This document shows positions 45,552 through 54,724 of a stretch of 64,000 bases of DNA, piece after piece. The notes under the pieces are model-generated. The model saw only the letters and a list, made by a program, of their open reading frames with translations. It had not been told where the DNA came from and ran no database searches. Each line of letters opens with the position of its first letter. Position 1 is the stretch's first letter. The position numbers and the translations under genes were made by a program. The stretch is from NCBI RefSeq assembly GCF_018449515.1, contig NZ_JAAVUQ010000010.1:1-64000 (forward strand), written 5' to 3'. This stretch comes from Caballeronia sp. dw_19 (GTDB taxonomy: Bacteria > Pseudomonadota > Gammaproteobacteria > Burkholderiales > Burkholderiaceae).

Positions 45552-46597
45552 GTGCCGCATTCCCCATTGATAAGTCGTTCAGCAAGCGCGGCTTCGTCAC
45601 GTTCGGCATGACTCTGCCGGATAAAGACAGGTAGATCGGCCATCAGGCTGGCGAAGTGGCGGTTACGGCAGAGCGGTCCGGCGCCCAGCGCACGGCCGGC
45701 ACGCTCGACGACATCAACCGCCGCCCGTTCCGCGGCCAGGCGGACTCGAAAGGCATCGGGCATGGCGTCCGCCTGCGGCTCGCGGTCGATCCGTGCGGCC
45801 GTCTCGCGCAGCAGGCTGGCCGTGCCGGAGAGAGCCGTGTCAATAGCGCCCAGATGGGCGAGTTTGTACGCGTCGGCGCGGCGCGCGGCATCCCGTTTGA
45901 CGAATTCCCCGATTGCCGCAGCCGCCCCGAACCAGCATGCAGCGATCCCGCCGCCGCCGTGCCAGAAACCCGCGCGCTCCAGATAGGCGCGCGGCGCGCC
46001 GATGCAGTTGGCTTTAGCGTGATCGAAATGGACGTCCACGCTCGCGCTCGCCGACATGCCGACCGCCATCCAGCCATCACGCGTGATGCGCACGCCCGGC
46101 TGGCGGAGATCGACTGCGACGAGAATTGGCTCGTCCCGCTCGTTCCAGGCCGTGACGAGGGCATGGGTAATCGAGGCCGCTCCGGAGCACCAGGCCTTCG
46201 TACCGTGCAACGTGACGCTGGTTGGGTTGGACGCAGCTTTCGCGGCGAGGCGTGCCGCGGGCGGCTCTGCTGCCCAAACGCCCCACGTCTGACCGCTTTC
46301 CGGGACATGCCCCTCGCCTAGTTCAGCCATGATTGCGAGCGCGTCCGTATGGCCTTCGAACAGCTTGACCAGTGCGAGATCGCACGCCGCGACCGCCGCG
46401 AGTATTCGCCAGCGTTCGAGCGTCGCGCCATGACCGGGGAGTGGCAGGCGATCAAAGCCGGCATCGATCAGGGCGTGGAGCGCGCGAGCGGTATCAGTGT
46501 CCGAGCCGCGCTCGAACTGGAGTTCACGCAAAAACGGACCGAGAATGGATTCGCTCGCGGCCCCGCCAGTCATTGCTTGCATGGTGGTCATTCCCAA
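45539..46597 (-). CDS. Acyl-CoA dehydrogenase family protein
   Basis: 352 aa, shorter than typical beta-oxidation enzymes (about 380 aa). The N-terminal helical part, the beta-domain segment TSVTLHGTKAWCSGAASITH and the C-terminal helical bundle are present; the usual catalytic Glu is not obvious. It is the first gene in the operon with PIG-L and methyltransferase. Several closely spaced ATG codons make the exact start uncertain (46597, 46591 or 46582). The co-occurrence suggests a dedicated biosynthetic oxidation rather than fatty-acid breakdown. Confidence 0.85.
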   Translation of the reverse strand: MGMTTMQAMTGGAASESILGPFLRELQFERGSDTDTARALHALIDAGFDRLPLPGHGATLERWRILAAVAACDLALVKLFEGHTDALAIMAELGEGHVPESGQTWGVWAAEPPAARLAAKAASNPTSVTLHGTKAWCSGAASITHALVTAWNERDEPILVAVDLRQPGVRITRDGWMAVGMSASASVDVHFDHAKANCIGAPRAYLERAGFWHGGGGIAACWFGAAAAIGEFVKRDAARRADAYKLAHLGAIDTALSGTASLLRETAARIDREPQADAMPDAFRVRLAAERAAVDVVERAGRALGAGPLCRNRHFASLMADLPVFIRQSHAERDEAALAERLINGECGTWNL

Positions 46598-46825
46598 CCG
46601 CTTGCGTGGATGAAGTCAGGCATGTCGTTGTCCGTTGCCTGGTGCCAGTAACAGCTTATGGACACAAGTGTGGCAAGGCACATGCCCGATCACCAGTCCG
46701 CCAGATGGCATAGGGGTTGTGAATAAACGGGTTGTGAAGAAAAGAAACGCGTTTGTTGCAAGTTCCCGCATCAAGTCATAGGTCTTCAGGCCGAATCGAC
46801 AGAACCCCTGAATGAGCTCCAAATA
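46598..46825. other. Gene-free stretch
   Basis: Between the acyl-CoA dehydrogenase start and the symporter terminator no gene, RNA or repeat is recognised; it should hold the promoter of the three-gene operon. Confidence 0.5.
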
Positions 46826-46854
46826 GCAAAAAAGCCGCGCGGGGCGGCTTCATG
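46826..46854 (-). terminator. Rho-independent terminator of the symporter gene
   Basis: On the minus strand AAGCCGCC pairs imperfectly with GCGCGGCTT and is followed by six T. It lies about 100 bases after the symporter stop. Confidence 0.8.
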
Positions 46855-46953
46855 CTTGGGTAAGTTGGGTCGGGAGAATCAGTGATGCAGCGTATTTTCA
46901 CGCTATTGCCAGTCGCGGCATCGGCGCAGCGGTTACTAGCGGTCCTAATTGAC

Positions 46954-47976
46954 CTAACGGACTTGCGCGCGGGCGCCTTCTCCTTCTGGCTGCGGCGCTT
47001 GCTCGCCGGAAGTGTCGCGGGCACCCCAGCGTTGCGCGAGTACAGCACACGTCATCAACTGGATCTGATGAAAAAGCATCAACGGCAGAACGACCGCGCC
47101 TACTGCATGGGAAGCGAAAATCACCTTCGCCATGGGGATCCCCGAGGCGAGGCTTTTCTTCGATCCGCAAAAAATGATCGTGATCTGATCTGCCCGGTTG
47201 AAGCCCAGCCGCTTGCTGGCAAACGCTGTGACCCCCAGCGCGAGTGCAAGCAGCACCACGTTCACTACGACAAGTCCGCCAAGCGTTTGCAGGGAAATGG
47301 TGTGCCAGATACCCTCGTTCACCGCTTCGCTGAAGGCGACGTACACAACCAGAAGGATCGAACCTTGATCAACGAAACGCAGGATGCTGCGATTCTTGTC
47401 GAGCCATTTGCTGATCACCGGCCGCAGCAGTTGCCCGGCAATAAACGGCACGAGCAGTTGCAGCACGATATTGCCGACCGTGTGCCATGCCGAACCGGCG
47501 TGGCCGCTGCCGTCGGTTACCACGATACCGACCAGCGCGGGCGTGATGAAGATGCCGAGCAGGCTCGACGCCGAGGCGGCACAAACTGCTGCCGGCACAT
47601 TGCCCTTTGCAATGGATGTGAACGCAATAGACGACTGCACGGTGGACGGCAGCGTGCACAGGAACAGGATGCCCATATACAGCGCGGGCGTGACGAGCGG
47701 CGTGAGCACGGGTTTCAGCGCCAGGCCAAGCAAGGGAAACAGCGCGAAAGTGCTGAGCAGTACGACGATATGCAGACGCCAGTGCGTCATGCCCGACACG
47801 ATCGCTTCACGGGAGAGCTTTGCACCGTGCAGGAAAAACAGCAGCCCGACAGCAATGTTGGTCAGCCAGTTGAAGCCGACCGCCGCCGCGCCACGGCAAG
47901 GGAGCAGGCTGGCAAGGATCACCGTGCCTACGAGTGCGAGAGTGAAGTTATCAGGGAGAAACTTGGGGCGGGTCAT
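46954..47976 (-). CDS. Bile acid:sodium symporter family protein (YfeH-like)
   Basis: 340 aa, ten predicted helices, of the SBF-like group (PF13593, YfeH). Family features are the N-terminal FLPDNFTLALVGTVILASLL, the TLPSTVQSSIAFTSIAKGN crossover helix, and CGSKKSLASGIPMAKVIFAS, the second crossover. These carriers take up organic anions with sodium, though YfeH-type substrates are unknown. The C-terminal tail is hydrophilic and rich in Glu/Gln. Confidence 0.92.
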   Translation of the reverse strand: MTRPKFLPDNFTLALVGTVILASLLPCRGAAAVGFNWLTNIAVGLLFFLHGAKLSREAIVSGMTHWRLHIVVLLSTFALFPLLGLALKPVLTPLVTPALYMGILFLCTLPSTVQSSIAFTSIAKGNVPAAVCAASASSLLGIFITPALVGIVVTDGSGHAGSAWHTVGNIVLQLLVPFIAGQLLRPVISKWLDKNRSILRFVDQGSILLVVYVAFSEAVNEGIWHTISLQTLGGLVVVNVVLLALALGVTAFASKRLGFNRADQITIIFCGSKKSLASGIPMAKVIFASHAVGAVVLPLMLFHQIQLMTCAVLAQRWGARDTSGEQAPQPEGEGARAQVR

Positions 47977-48501
47977 CAGGGATTCGCATGTTCATGAAAG
48001 TGCATGACGACTCTCGGCGATCACATTTTGTGCCTTCAAAAAAGGCGAACGGACGCGCGCGAAAACCGTCGCGATCGCTATTTTGAGCGCATACCGATTC
48101 AAGATGCAAATTCATTTAAGTGATCTATTAATTCAATAAACGCATGAGTCACCTATTTTGGGCATCCGGCGCGGGCATGGATAGAGATGCCATGGATCAT
48201 TTGCGGACCACTGGGCAGCAACTGGAATCAAGCTGGATTTGATAAGACGGAAGTGCCGCAAGCCATCCCAAAATGAGCCGAAAAACAGTGAAGTAACATG
48301 GTGTTACAACCCTCAGGAAGACCTAACACTTTTTGGCTCGACTCCAGTCGCGCAGCACAATAAATTGAATGACAGACCGGTCGGCAGGCGCGTTACGAAA
48401 CGCGGGCCTGATGCTCCGACAATTGACCGGTCGGCGATGCCTGGCGGTGTCCACTTCCCGCCAACACGCTCGAACAGACTCGGACAACTCGCAGTATCGA
48501 C
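47977..48501. other. Intergenic region with duplicated 11-mer
   Basis: About 525 bases with no supported gene. It is AT-rich near 48110-48150. An 11-mer GACCGGTCGGC, containing the palindrome GACCGGTC, occurs twice at 48375 and 48425, exactly 50 bases apart, upstream of the secreted-protein gene. Confidence 0.6.
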
Positions 48502-48939
48502 ATGTTGCTCACCCGATTTGAACCTATCGCTTGCTTGATCCTCACCGCTGCCGCCGGTCTGGTTGCGGCGTCGACGCTGTGTGCGTCGCTGGCTTTCGCC
48601 GGCGGGAACAACGGCGGAATGTTCAGCCGCAACGCCGGTCAGGCTCAAGGGCAATGGAAGGCTGTGAATCCCGTGAACCGGCATGCAATGCGAGTGGACG
48701 ACGTCGAGCGTGGTGCCCAGTCGTTCCGTTATCAACGCGTTGCGGCAGGTTCGGGCCTGACGCCGATCAGCGCGGAAGTGCGTGGTGGACCGCGTGCCGA
48801 CCAGGCTGCGCAATTGCGCGCCGGCGGATCGATCCGCGCCGACATCGCACGTTATAACGAAGAGCGCAGCAGTCCGCGTCCGTCGGGCCGCCAAGTCGAC
48901 GACCCGCGCTCGCCCGCGAACTCCACCTATCGGAACTAA
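48502..48939 (+). CDS. Exported protein of unknown function
   Basis: 145 aa. A signal peptide (CLILTAAAGLVAASTLCASL, then AFAGG) directs export. The mature part is Gly/Arg/Asn-rich and hydrophilic (GGNNGGMFSRNAGQAQGQWK), probably disordered, with no cysteine and no known domain. The ribosome site before the ATG is weak. It looks like a conserved Burkholderia exported protein, but I cannot assign a role. Confidence 0.6.
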   Translation: MLLTRFEPIACLILTAAAGLVAASTLCASLAFAGGNNGGMFSRNAGQAQGQWKAVNPVNRHAMRVDDVERGAQSFRYQRVAAGSGLTPISAEVRGGPRADQAAQLRAGGSIRADIARYNEERSSPRPSGRQVDDPRSPANSTYRN

Positions 48940-49613
48940 TGGCTGAAGTACCCGGCGCGCGGGCAGCCGAACGCCTAATCACCCGCATGAATCAAATCCG
49001 CACGGGGTATCAATAGACGAAATGTGCCTCTGCCGCCCCTCAAAGAATCCGCACCTCCAGAATCCGCACCTCCCTCGTAGTTCTCGCCGTGTTCTTCACC
49101 CATCAGTTCGAACAGTCGGTTCGACTTGCAGCCAGTAGCTTGGCGAGTGCAAAACAAAAAACAATTCCCCCGTCTATGGCAAGCGTCGCAATGACGTAAT
49201 CCCGCCACAGTTTCATCGCCCGAAGCGCGTATCCATTCCTCTCAAATTTAGCCGCATTAACAATGCATGCGACTGGCGTTTCTGATCGCATTTTTATTGT
49301 TGCCGGAATCCAGATTGCCCGGGTGCACCGTGGCATATAGCATCGCGGGCTATCGTCTTGCAGGCCGGCTCCCCCTTCAAGTGTCCTTTTCGTATCGCGT
49401 TGCATCAGCCGATAAAAGTTCGGCGCGCGCAATGTATTCAAACCGCTATAGACAGCATAAGGAAAGTTATTTTTGTCCAGAAAAATGATCCGTAAAGATG
49501 GTTCCGCCCTAAGCCATCTGCATGCATAGCGGACATTTATAAGAACAGTCCGATAAAGCGAGGCAATGTCCCTCGCCGAATCCCGTTTTAACGTTAATAC
49601 GACAGGAGAGTCC
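48940..49613. other. Intergenic region upstream of porin
   Basis: About 670 bases with no convincing gene on either strand; the long minus-strand frame that runs into the porin (49103-49696) has no family likeness. The left part contains a tandem-like repeat of CAGAATCCGCACCTCC near 49046-49074. Confidence 0.5.
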
Positions 49614-50696
49614 ATGAAGCCACCCGTGAACCGCGTGCTTAAGGCCGCGGCCAAGGCTGCCGTTACTGCAGGCATGTTCGGCTTGCTTGCCGCCAATTCC
49701 GCTCAAGCGCAATCGAGTGTCCAGTTGTATGGACAGGTCGACGAATGGGTGGGAGCCACTAAATTCCCGGGCAGCCCTACGGCCTGGAACGTAGGTGGCG
49801 GGGGTATGTCGACGTCATACTGGGGTATGAAAGGCAGCGAAGATCTCGGTGGCGGTTATAAGGCGATCTTCACGTTGGAAAGCTTCTTTCGGGCGCAGAA
49901 CGGTAATTACGGCCGCTTTCAGGGCGATACATTTTTCGCGCGCAATTCGTATGTCGGTATCGAGTCGCCGTACGGTACGGTCACCGCTGGCCGGCTGACC
50001 ACGCAGCTTTTTGTATCGACCATTCTGTTTAACCCGTTTGTTGATTCGTATACGTTCTCACCGATGGTTTATCACGTGTTCCTCGGTCAGAGCACGTTTC
50101 CGACGTACACGACGGACCAGGGTGTTGTCGGCGATTCGGGTTGGGATAATTCCGTTCAGTACACCACACCTGATTTCAGCGGTTTGTCGGGTAGCGTGAT
50201 GTACGGCGTCGGTAACCAGGCCGGACAAAACGGCGCGAAGAAATACAGCGCGCAATTCCTGTATTTCCACGGCCCGTTTGCGGCGACCGGCGTATATCAG
50301 TACGTGAATTTCAGCGCAACGCCGGGTGACCTGACGTCGTTCGTGGCCGGTTACAAGAGCCAGAGCGTGGGCCAGTTGGGCGCTTCGTACGACATGAAGT
50401 ACGTCAAGTTCTTCGCGCAGTACATGTACACGCACAACGATATCGATCCAGGTTCGTTCCACGTGACCACGGGCCAGGGCGGCGTGACCATACCGGTTGG
50501 CGTGGGTTCGGTGATGGCGTCGTATGCGTATTCGCGCAGCAACGGCGGCCTCGACCAGACGCACAAGAGCTGGGCGGTCGGCTATGACTATCCGCTGTCG
50601 AAGCGCACCGACGTCTATGCTGCGTACCTGAACGACAAGTACACGAGCATGTCGAGCGGCGATACATACGGCGTCGGCATTCGCACGAAGTTCTGA
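49614..50696 (+). CDS. Gram-negative trimeric porin
   Basis: 360 aa from the ATG behind AGGAGAG. A signal peptide ends at ANSAQAQSSVQL. The mature protein begins SSVQLYGQVDEWVG, typical of Burkholderia/Neisseria-type 16-strand porins, and ends with Phe (GVGIRTKF), the outer-membrane sorting signal. GRLTTQLFVSTILFNPF corresponds to the constriction loop region. It forms general diffusion channels in the outer membrane. Confidence 0.94.
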   Translation: MKPPVNRVLKAAAKAAVTAGMFGLLAANSAQAQSSVQLYGQVDEWVGATKFPGSPTAWNVGGGGMSTSYWGMKGSEDLGGGYKAIFTLESFFRAQNGNYGRFQGDTFFARNSYVGIESPYGTVTAGRLTTQLFVSTILFNPFVDSYTFSPMVYHVFLGQSTFPTYTTDQGVVGDSGWDNSVQYTTPDFSGLSGSVMYGVGNQAGQNGAKKYSAQFLYFHGPFAATGVYQYVNFSATPGDLTSFVAGYKSQSVGQLGASYDMKYVKFFAQYMYTHNDIDPGSFHVTTGQGGVTIPVGVGSVMASYAYSRSNGGLDQTHKSWAVGYDYPLSKRTDVYAAYLNDKYTSMSSGDTYGVGIRTKF

Positions 50697-50734
50697 GCGA
50701 AGGCCGCGAGCGTAACGCGCGGGCTCCCGGCAAC

Positions 50735-50778
50735 GCAAAAACGCCGCCCTAAGCCAATAGGCTTAGGGCGGCGTTTTT
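50735..50778 (+). terminator. Rho-independent terminator of the porin gene
   Basis: A long stem, AAAACGCCGCCCTAAGCC with GGCTTAGGGCGGCGTTTT, is closed by AATA and followed by TTG-T. One of the strongest hairpins in the window; it may work in both directions. Confidence 0.92.
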
Positions 50779-50838
50779 GTTGTCCGGCGCGCAAGACGAT
50801 TCAAAGAGGTCCGCGAACCAGCCGCTCACCGGACTGCT

Positions 50839-51804
50839 TTATCGCGAAATACCTAGCCGCGTTTTTGCATCGTCGTATTCGTGTTTGAGTCGCGACACGA
50901 GTTCCGCCACTGTCGGCACGTCGTCCATCAGGCCGACGCCTTGTCCCGCGCCCCAGATTTCTTTCCACGCTTTGGCTTTGACCGCCGAGTCGCCGAAATT
51001 CATCGCGGCTTTATCCGATGCCGGCAGCGCATCCGGATCGAGTCCGGCATTGAGAATGCTCTGACGAATGTAGTTGCCGTGCACGCCGGTGAACAGGTTC
51101 GTATAGATAATGTCGGCGGCTTTCGATCCCACGATCGCGCTCTTGTAGTCTTCCAGCGCATGCGCCTCGCGCGTGGCAATAAAGCGTGTGCCGATATACG
51201 CGAAATCCGCGCCCATGGCTTGCGCGGCGAGAATCGAGCCGCCGTTGGCAATGGCCCCGGACAACGCGATCGGGCCATCGAAAATACGCCGCACTTCGCC
51301 CACCAGCGCGAACGGCGACATCATGCCCGCGTGTCCGCCGGCGCCGGCTGCAACCAGGATCAGGCCATCGACGCCGGCTTCCAGCGCCTTCTCGGCGTGC
51401 CGCAGGTTGATCACGTCGTGCAATACGATGCCGCCGTAGCTGTGCACCGCGTCGATCATCTCCTTGACCGGTGCGCGCAGGCTCGTGATGAAGATCGGCA
51501 CGCGATGTTCCACGCACACCCGCACGTCCGCCTCAAGCCGCGCGTTCGAGTGATGCACGATCTGGTTGACCGCGACCGGGCCGACCGGCGCGCCAGGATT
51601 CGCCGCCTTATGCGCCGCGATTCCTTCGCCGATTTGCGTGAGCCATTCGTCGAGCAGCTCGGCTGGCCGCGCGTTCAGCGCGGGAAACGAGCCGACAATA
51701 CCCGCCTTGCATTGCGCAAGCACGAGCTCGGGATAACTGACGATGAACATCGGTGAAGCGATAACGGGTAGCGCGAGGTGTTGCAGAGCGGCGGGGAGTG
51801 CCAT
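50839..51804 (-). CDS. Nitronate monooxygenase family flavoprotein
   Basis: 321 aa from the ATG with AGGAG upstream (a longer frame to 51936 lacks one). The TIM-barrel FMN enzyme shows LPVIASPMFIVSYPELVLAQ at the start, NQIVHHSNAR, HDVINLRHAEKALEAGVDGL and AAGAGGHAGMMSPFALV with the FMN phosphate-binding glycines, and GADFAYIGTRFIATREA. The catalytic His of class I enzymes is likely in the AGGHAG segment. It oxidises nitronates such as propionate-3-nitronate, though related enzymes have other substrates. Confidence 0.93.
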   Translation of the reverse strand: MALPAALQHLALPVIASPMFIVSYPELVLAQCKAGIVGSFPALNARPAELLDEWLTQIGEGIAAHKAANPGAPVGPVAVNQIVHHSNARLEADVRVCVEHRVPIFITSLRAPVKEMIDAVHSYGGIVLHDVINLRHAEKALEAGVDGLILVAAGAGGHAGMMSPFALVGEVRRIFDGPIALSGAIANGGSILAAQAMGADFAYIGTRFIATREAHALEDYKSAIVGSKAADIIYTNLFTGVHGNYIRQSILNAGLDPDALPASDKAAMNFGDSAVKAKAWKEIWGAGQGVGLMDDVPTVAELVSRLKHEYDDAKTRLGISR

Positions 51805-52102
51805 GACACGAGTCTCCTGATTGAATGTGAAAGCCCGCGATACGCGTGCGTCCATCTGGCGTGGGGTCACAATAACTGCACGGTAGCTGCGAACGGCGAT
51901 TGCCGCCGGACTTGGGCGTTGCTTAAGCGCATGCACCGAAAAGCATGCGAACGACCGTTCGATTATAGGCGAATCCGTTGATGCGCGATCACCGGGGAGA
52001 TTGGAAGAAGTCTTCAGCTTCTACGAAAGCGCCCGCCAGCAAGCAGTTTAGTATTGCCGAGGACGCCTACAATGCTTTTCCCGTCACGCGAATATTCACG
52101 CC

Positions 52103-52996
52103 ATGCCGTTCGAAGACTACGAGCCGTTCACCTTCGATGCCGCGGGCGTCGACATCTTCGGCATGAAGGGCGGTAACGGGCCGCCGCTTCTCCTGCTTCA
52201 CGGCCACCCGCAGACCCATGAGATCTGGCATCGGCTGGCTGGCGTTCTCGCGCAGCATTTCACCGTGATCGCGACCGATCTGCGCGGTTACGGCGCATCG
52301 GCGAAACCGCCCAGCGACGCGCAGCACACACCCTATTCGAAACGCGCGATGGCCGCCGATCAGGTCGCGGTCATGCGGCACTTTGGTTTCGAGCGCTTCA
52401 TGGTCTGCGCGCATGACCGTGGCGCGCGGGTGGCGCATCGGATGGCGCTGGATTTTCCGCAGACTGTCGACCGCCTGATGCTGCTCGACATCGCGCCGAC
52501 GCTCGCCATGTACGACGCCACCGATCGCGCTTTCGCCACCGCCTATTTTCACTGGTTTTTCCTGATCCAGCCTGAGCCGTTGCCGGAATTGCTGATCGGC
52601 GCGAATCCGGACGTGTATGTCGAGCGCGTGATGGGCAGCCGCCATGCCGGTCTTGCACCCTTCGCGCCGCACGCTTTGCAGGCATACCGCGACGCGTTGC
52701 GTCAGCCGGGCGCTGTGCATGCAATGTGCGAGGACTATCGGGCGTCGGCATCGATCGATCTTGAGCATGATCGCGCGGATATTGAATGCGGCAACAAACT
52801 CGCGTGTCCGCTGCGGGTGTTGTGGGGGCAGGAGGGCGTGATCGAACAATGCTTTGAGCCGTTGACCGAATGGCGTCGTGTCGCGCGCGATGTCAGCGGC
52901 CGGGCGTTGCCTTCCGGCCACTATATTCCGGAAGAAGTACCCGATGAACTGCTTGCGGAAATGCTCGCGTTTTTCGAGGCGACCGAGGCTGCATAA
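52103..52996 (+). CDS. Haloacetate/fluoroacetate dehalogenase-like alpha/beta hydrolase
   Basis: 297 aa. The order of residues matches fluoroacetate dehalogenase (Rhodopseudomonas palustris RPA1163, from memory): nucleophile Asp105 with Arg106 and Arg109 (AHDRGAR) for carboxylate binding, Asp129 and His273 completing the triad, and the halide pocket His150, Trp151 (FHWFF) and Tyr212 (EDYRAS). HGHPQTHEIWH precedes. Such enzymes replace halide with hydroxyl on haloacetates; some relatives are epoxide hydrolases or esterases. Cytoplasmic, monocistronic. There is no ribosome site of note. Confidence 0.88.
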   Translation: MPFEDYEPFTFDAAGVDIFGMKGGNGPPLLLLHGHPQTHEIWHRLAGVLAQHFTVIATDLRGYGASAKPPSDAQHTPYSKRAMAADQVAVMRHFGFERFMVCAHDRGARVAHRMALDFPQTVDRLMLLDIAPTLAMYDATDRAFATAYFHWFFLIQPEPLPELLIGANPDVYVERVMGSRHAGLAPFAPHALQAYRDALRQPGAVHAMCEDYRASASIDLEHDRADIECGNKLACPLRVLWGQEGVIEQCFEPLTEWRRVARDVSGRALPSGHYIPEEVPDELLAEMLAFFEATEAA

Positions 52997-53207
52997 AGGG
53001 CGCGGCGTGTGCGCGTCATGGCACGTTTAGCCGGCTGTTATAAGTCTGTAGGGAAAGCACCGATGCGTCTCAAAAACAGGCGCGCTACGATGCATTCGGC
53101 GCTGATCACGTCAACAAAATTCCGCCGCTTGGGCCTGGCCGTTCGACGACAAATCGATAGCTGACAAGCGGCTTTCTTTTGGGCTGTCTGGTGTCATGCT
53201 TTCGCGT

Positions 53208-54125
53208 TCAGCCGATCTTCACTGTTTCGCCATCCACCTTCAGCACGCCGCTCGTTGCCAATTCGGCGAGATACTTGCGCACCAATCCCGGACGATCATC
53301 GGAGAGCAGGTTAGCGGCGGCGCGCATGGCCCCGGCTTGATCTACGAGCAGCAACAACTCGCTGACGGGCATCGAGCGCAACTCCATCAGCTTGAACACG
53401 ATCAACACCTTCAGCGCATTCTTCGCATTGCGCACGGGATCCGCGCGCAGATAATCGATTCGCGAGAAAGCGATATCCAACGCCTTCGATACATCCGTGA
53501 ACGGCGCGCCGTGGCCAGGAATCACCGCCCTCACGTCCAGTGTGGCGATCAGGTCGAGCACCGCGCGTTGTTCCGCGAAACCGCTTTCGCCTTCCAGTTC
53601 GGGAAAGATCACGCCGAAGCCGTTTTCCCACAGCGCGTCGGCGCTGATCAGCAGCCGTTCTTCAGCGCAATACAACATCAGCGAATGCGGATCGTGACCG
53701 GGCGCGCCGAGCACCGACCAGTCGAGGCCGCCAAGCCGGAGCGTCGCGCCCGGCGCAATCGTGCCGGTGAAACCGAAACGCTCGCAGGTCTGCCCGGTCG
53801 CGCGGAACGTGAGCCTGTCTTCATCCCATTCACGCACGGCGTCGGCCTCTGTTTGTGGAATGAGCGTCTCACAGACGAAGTTGGATTGCAGCAGCGCATT
53901 GCCGCCGCAATGGTCCGAATGCAGATGCGTGTTCACAATCAGGTCGAGCGTGCGTTCATTGCGTTCATCGCCAAGCGCTTGCCGCACGAGTGCCAGCGTC
54001 TGCGGCGCGTGAGTGGCGTAGCCGGTATCGACCAGCGCGGTGCGGGCGTTATCGATAAAGAACACGTTATTCGACGACAGCCAGCCGCGCTCAAACACCC
54101 GCATGGACGCCGGTAACGTGATCAT
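53208..54125 (-). CDS. MBL-fold metallo-hydrolase
   Basis: 305 aa. The zinc motif NTHLHSDHCGG and later GHDPHSLM and VIPGHGAPF supply the ligands; the C-terminal winged-helix-like region (GLVRKYLAELATSGVLKVDG) is typical for a subgroup. It shares a 4-base ATGA overlap with the MaoC gene upstream. Substrate unknown, perhaps a thioester or lactone, given the acyl-CoA-type neighbours. Confidence 0.9.
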   Translation of the reverse strand: MITLPASMRVFERGWLSSNNVFFIDNARTALVDTGYATHAPQTLALVRQALGDERNERTLDLIVNTHLHSDHCGGNALLQSNFVCETLIPQTEADAVREWDEDRLTFRATGQTCERFGFTGTIAPGATLRLGGLDWSVLGAPGHDPHSLMLYCAEERLLISADALWENGFGVIFPELEGESGFAEQRAVLDLIATLDVRAVIPGHGAPFTDVSKALDIAFSRIDYLRADPVRNAKNALKVLIVFKLMELRSMPVSELLLLVDQAGAMRAAANLLSDDRPGLVRKYLAELATSGVLKVDGETVKIG

Positions 54126-54724
54126 GTGCCTGGCCCTTTCGGCATCACCACGATGGTCGCGCTTGCCTTGACCATGATCTCGCCGTGCTGATTCAGCGCC
54201 TGGCCTTCCAGCTTCACGAGATCGCCGTTCAAGCTCGGCTTCCAGTGCGCTTCGGTAACGTGCCAGCTCATCGCGAGCACGTCGTTCGCCTTGACCGCGC
54301 GCACGAGCTTGATGCCGAATTCAAGGCCGAGCGGCTGGGCGTAGATGGAAAAATGCGTCGCGATCATCGCCATCAAATGCGCCGTGGGTTGGGTGCCGGA
54401 TGCGATCAGCGAACCGAAGCGGCTGGCTTCGGCATAGGCATCGTCGTGATGCAGCGGGTTGTGATCGTTGACCAGCGTGGCAAACGACTTGATGGAATCG
54501 GACGGCAACGCGAGCGTGGCCGTGAATTGCTCGCCTATGCGCACCACACGCGGCCCTTTTTTCCGTGCCTCCGCTAGCTTCAGGACCGCCGCCTTTTGCG
54601 TGTCATCGAAGGAAGACCAGCCCGCAATTTCATCGATCGTGCGAAAACAGCCGTCGCAGAGTCCTGTTGATGGATTCATCCTGCATACATCGATACACGG
54701 CGATGCAACGGCCTCAGTCATCAC
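54122..54724 (-). CDS. DUF1289 - MaoC fusion protein
   Basis: 200 aa in two parts. Residues 1-45 are a DUF1289 metal-binding module with Cys10, Cys14, Cys23 and Cys26 (SPCIDVCRMNP..GLCDGCFRT). Residues about 60-200 are a MaoC-like hot-dog domain (FATLVNDHNPLHHDDAYAEA, then GTQPTAHLMAMIA) with the hydratase Asp/His pair. MaoC enzymes hydrate enoyl-CoA. The cysteine module may bind zinc or iron; its purpose is unknown. Overlaps both neighbours by four bases. Confidence 0.9.
   Translation of the reverse strand: MMTEAVASPCIDVCRMNPSTGLCDGCFRTIDEIAGWSSFDDTQKAAVLKLAEARKKGPRVVRIGEQFTATLALPSDSIKSFATLVNDHNPLHHDDAYAEASRFGSLIASGTQPTAHLMAMIATHFSIYAQPLGLEFGIKLVRAVKANDVLAMSWHVTEAHWKPSLNGDLVKLEGQALNQHGEIMVKASATIVVMPKGPGT

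Noticed and set aside
46882..47997. Long plus-strand open frame opposite the bile-acid-symporter gene
   Set aside because: Its product is Arg/Gln/His-rich with no family likeness; it is the antisense shadow of a clear membrane protein on the minus strand.
49103..49696. 198-codon minus-strand frame overlapping the porin start
   Set aside because: No family likeness, no ribosome site, and it crosses the porin signal-peptide region.
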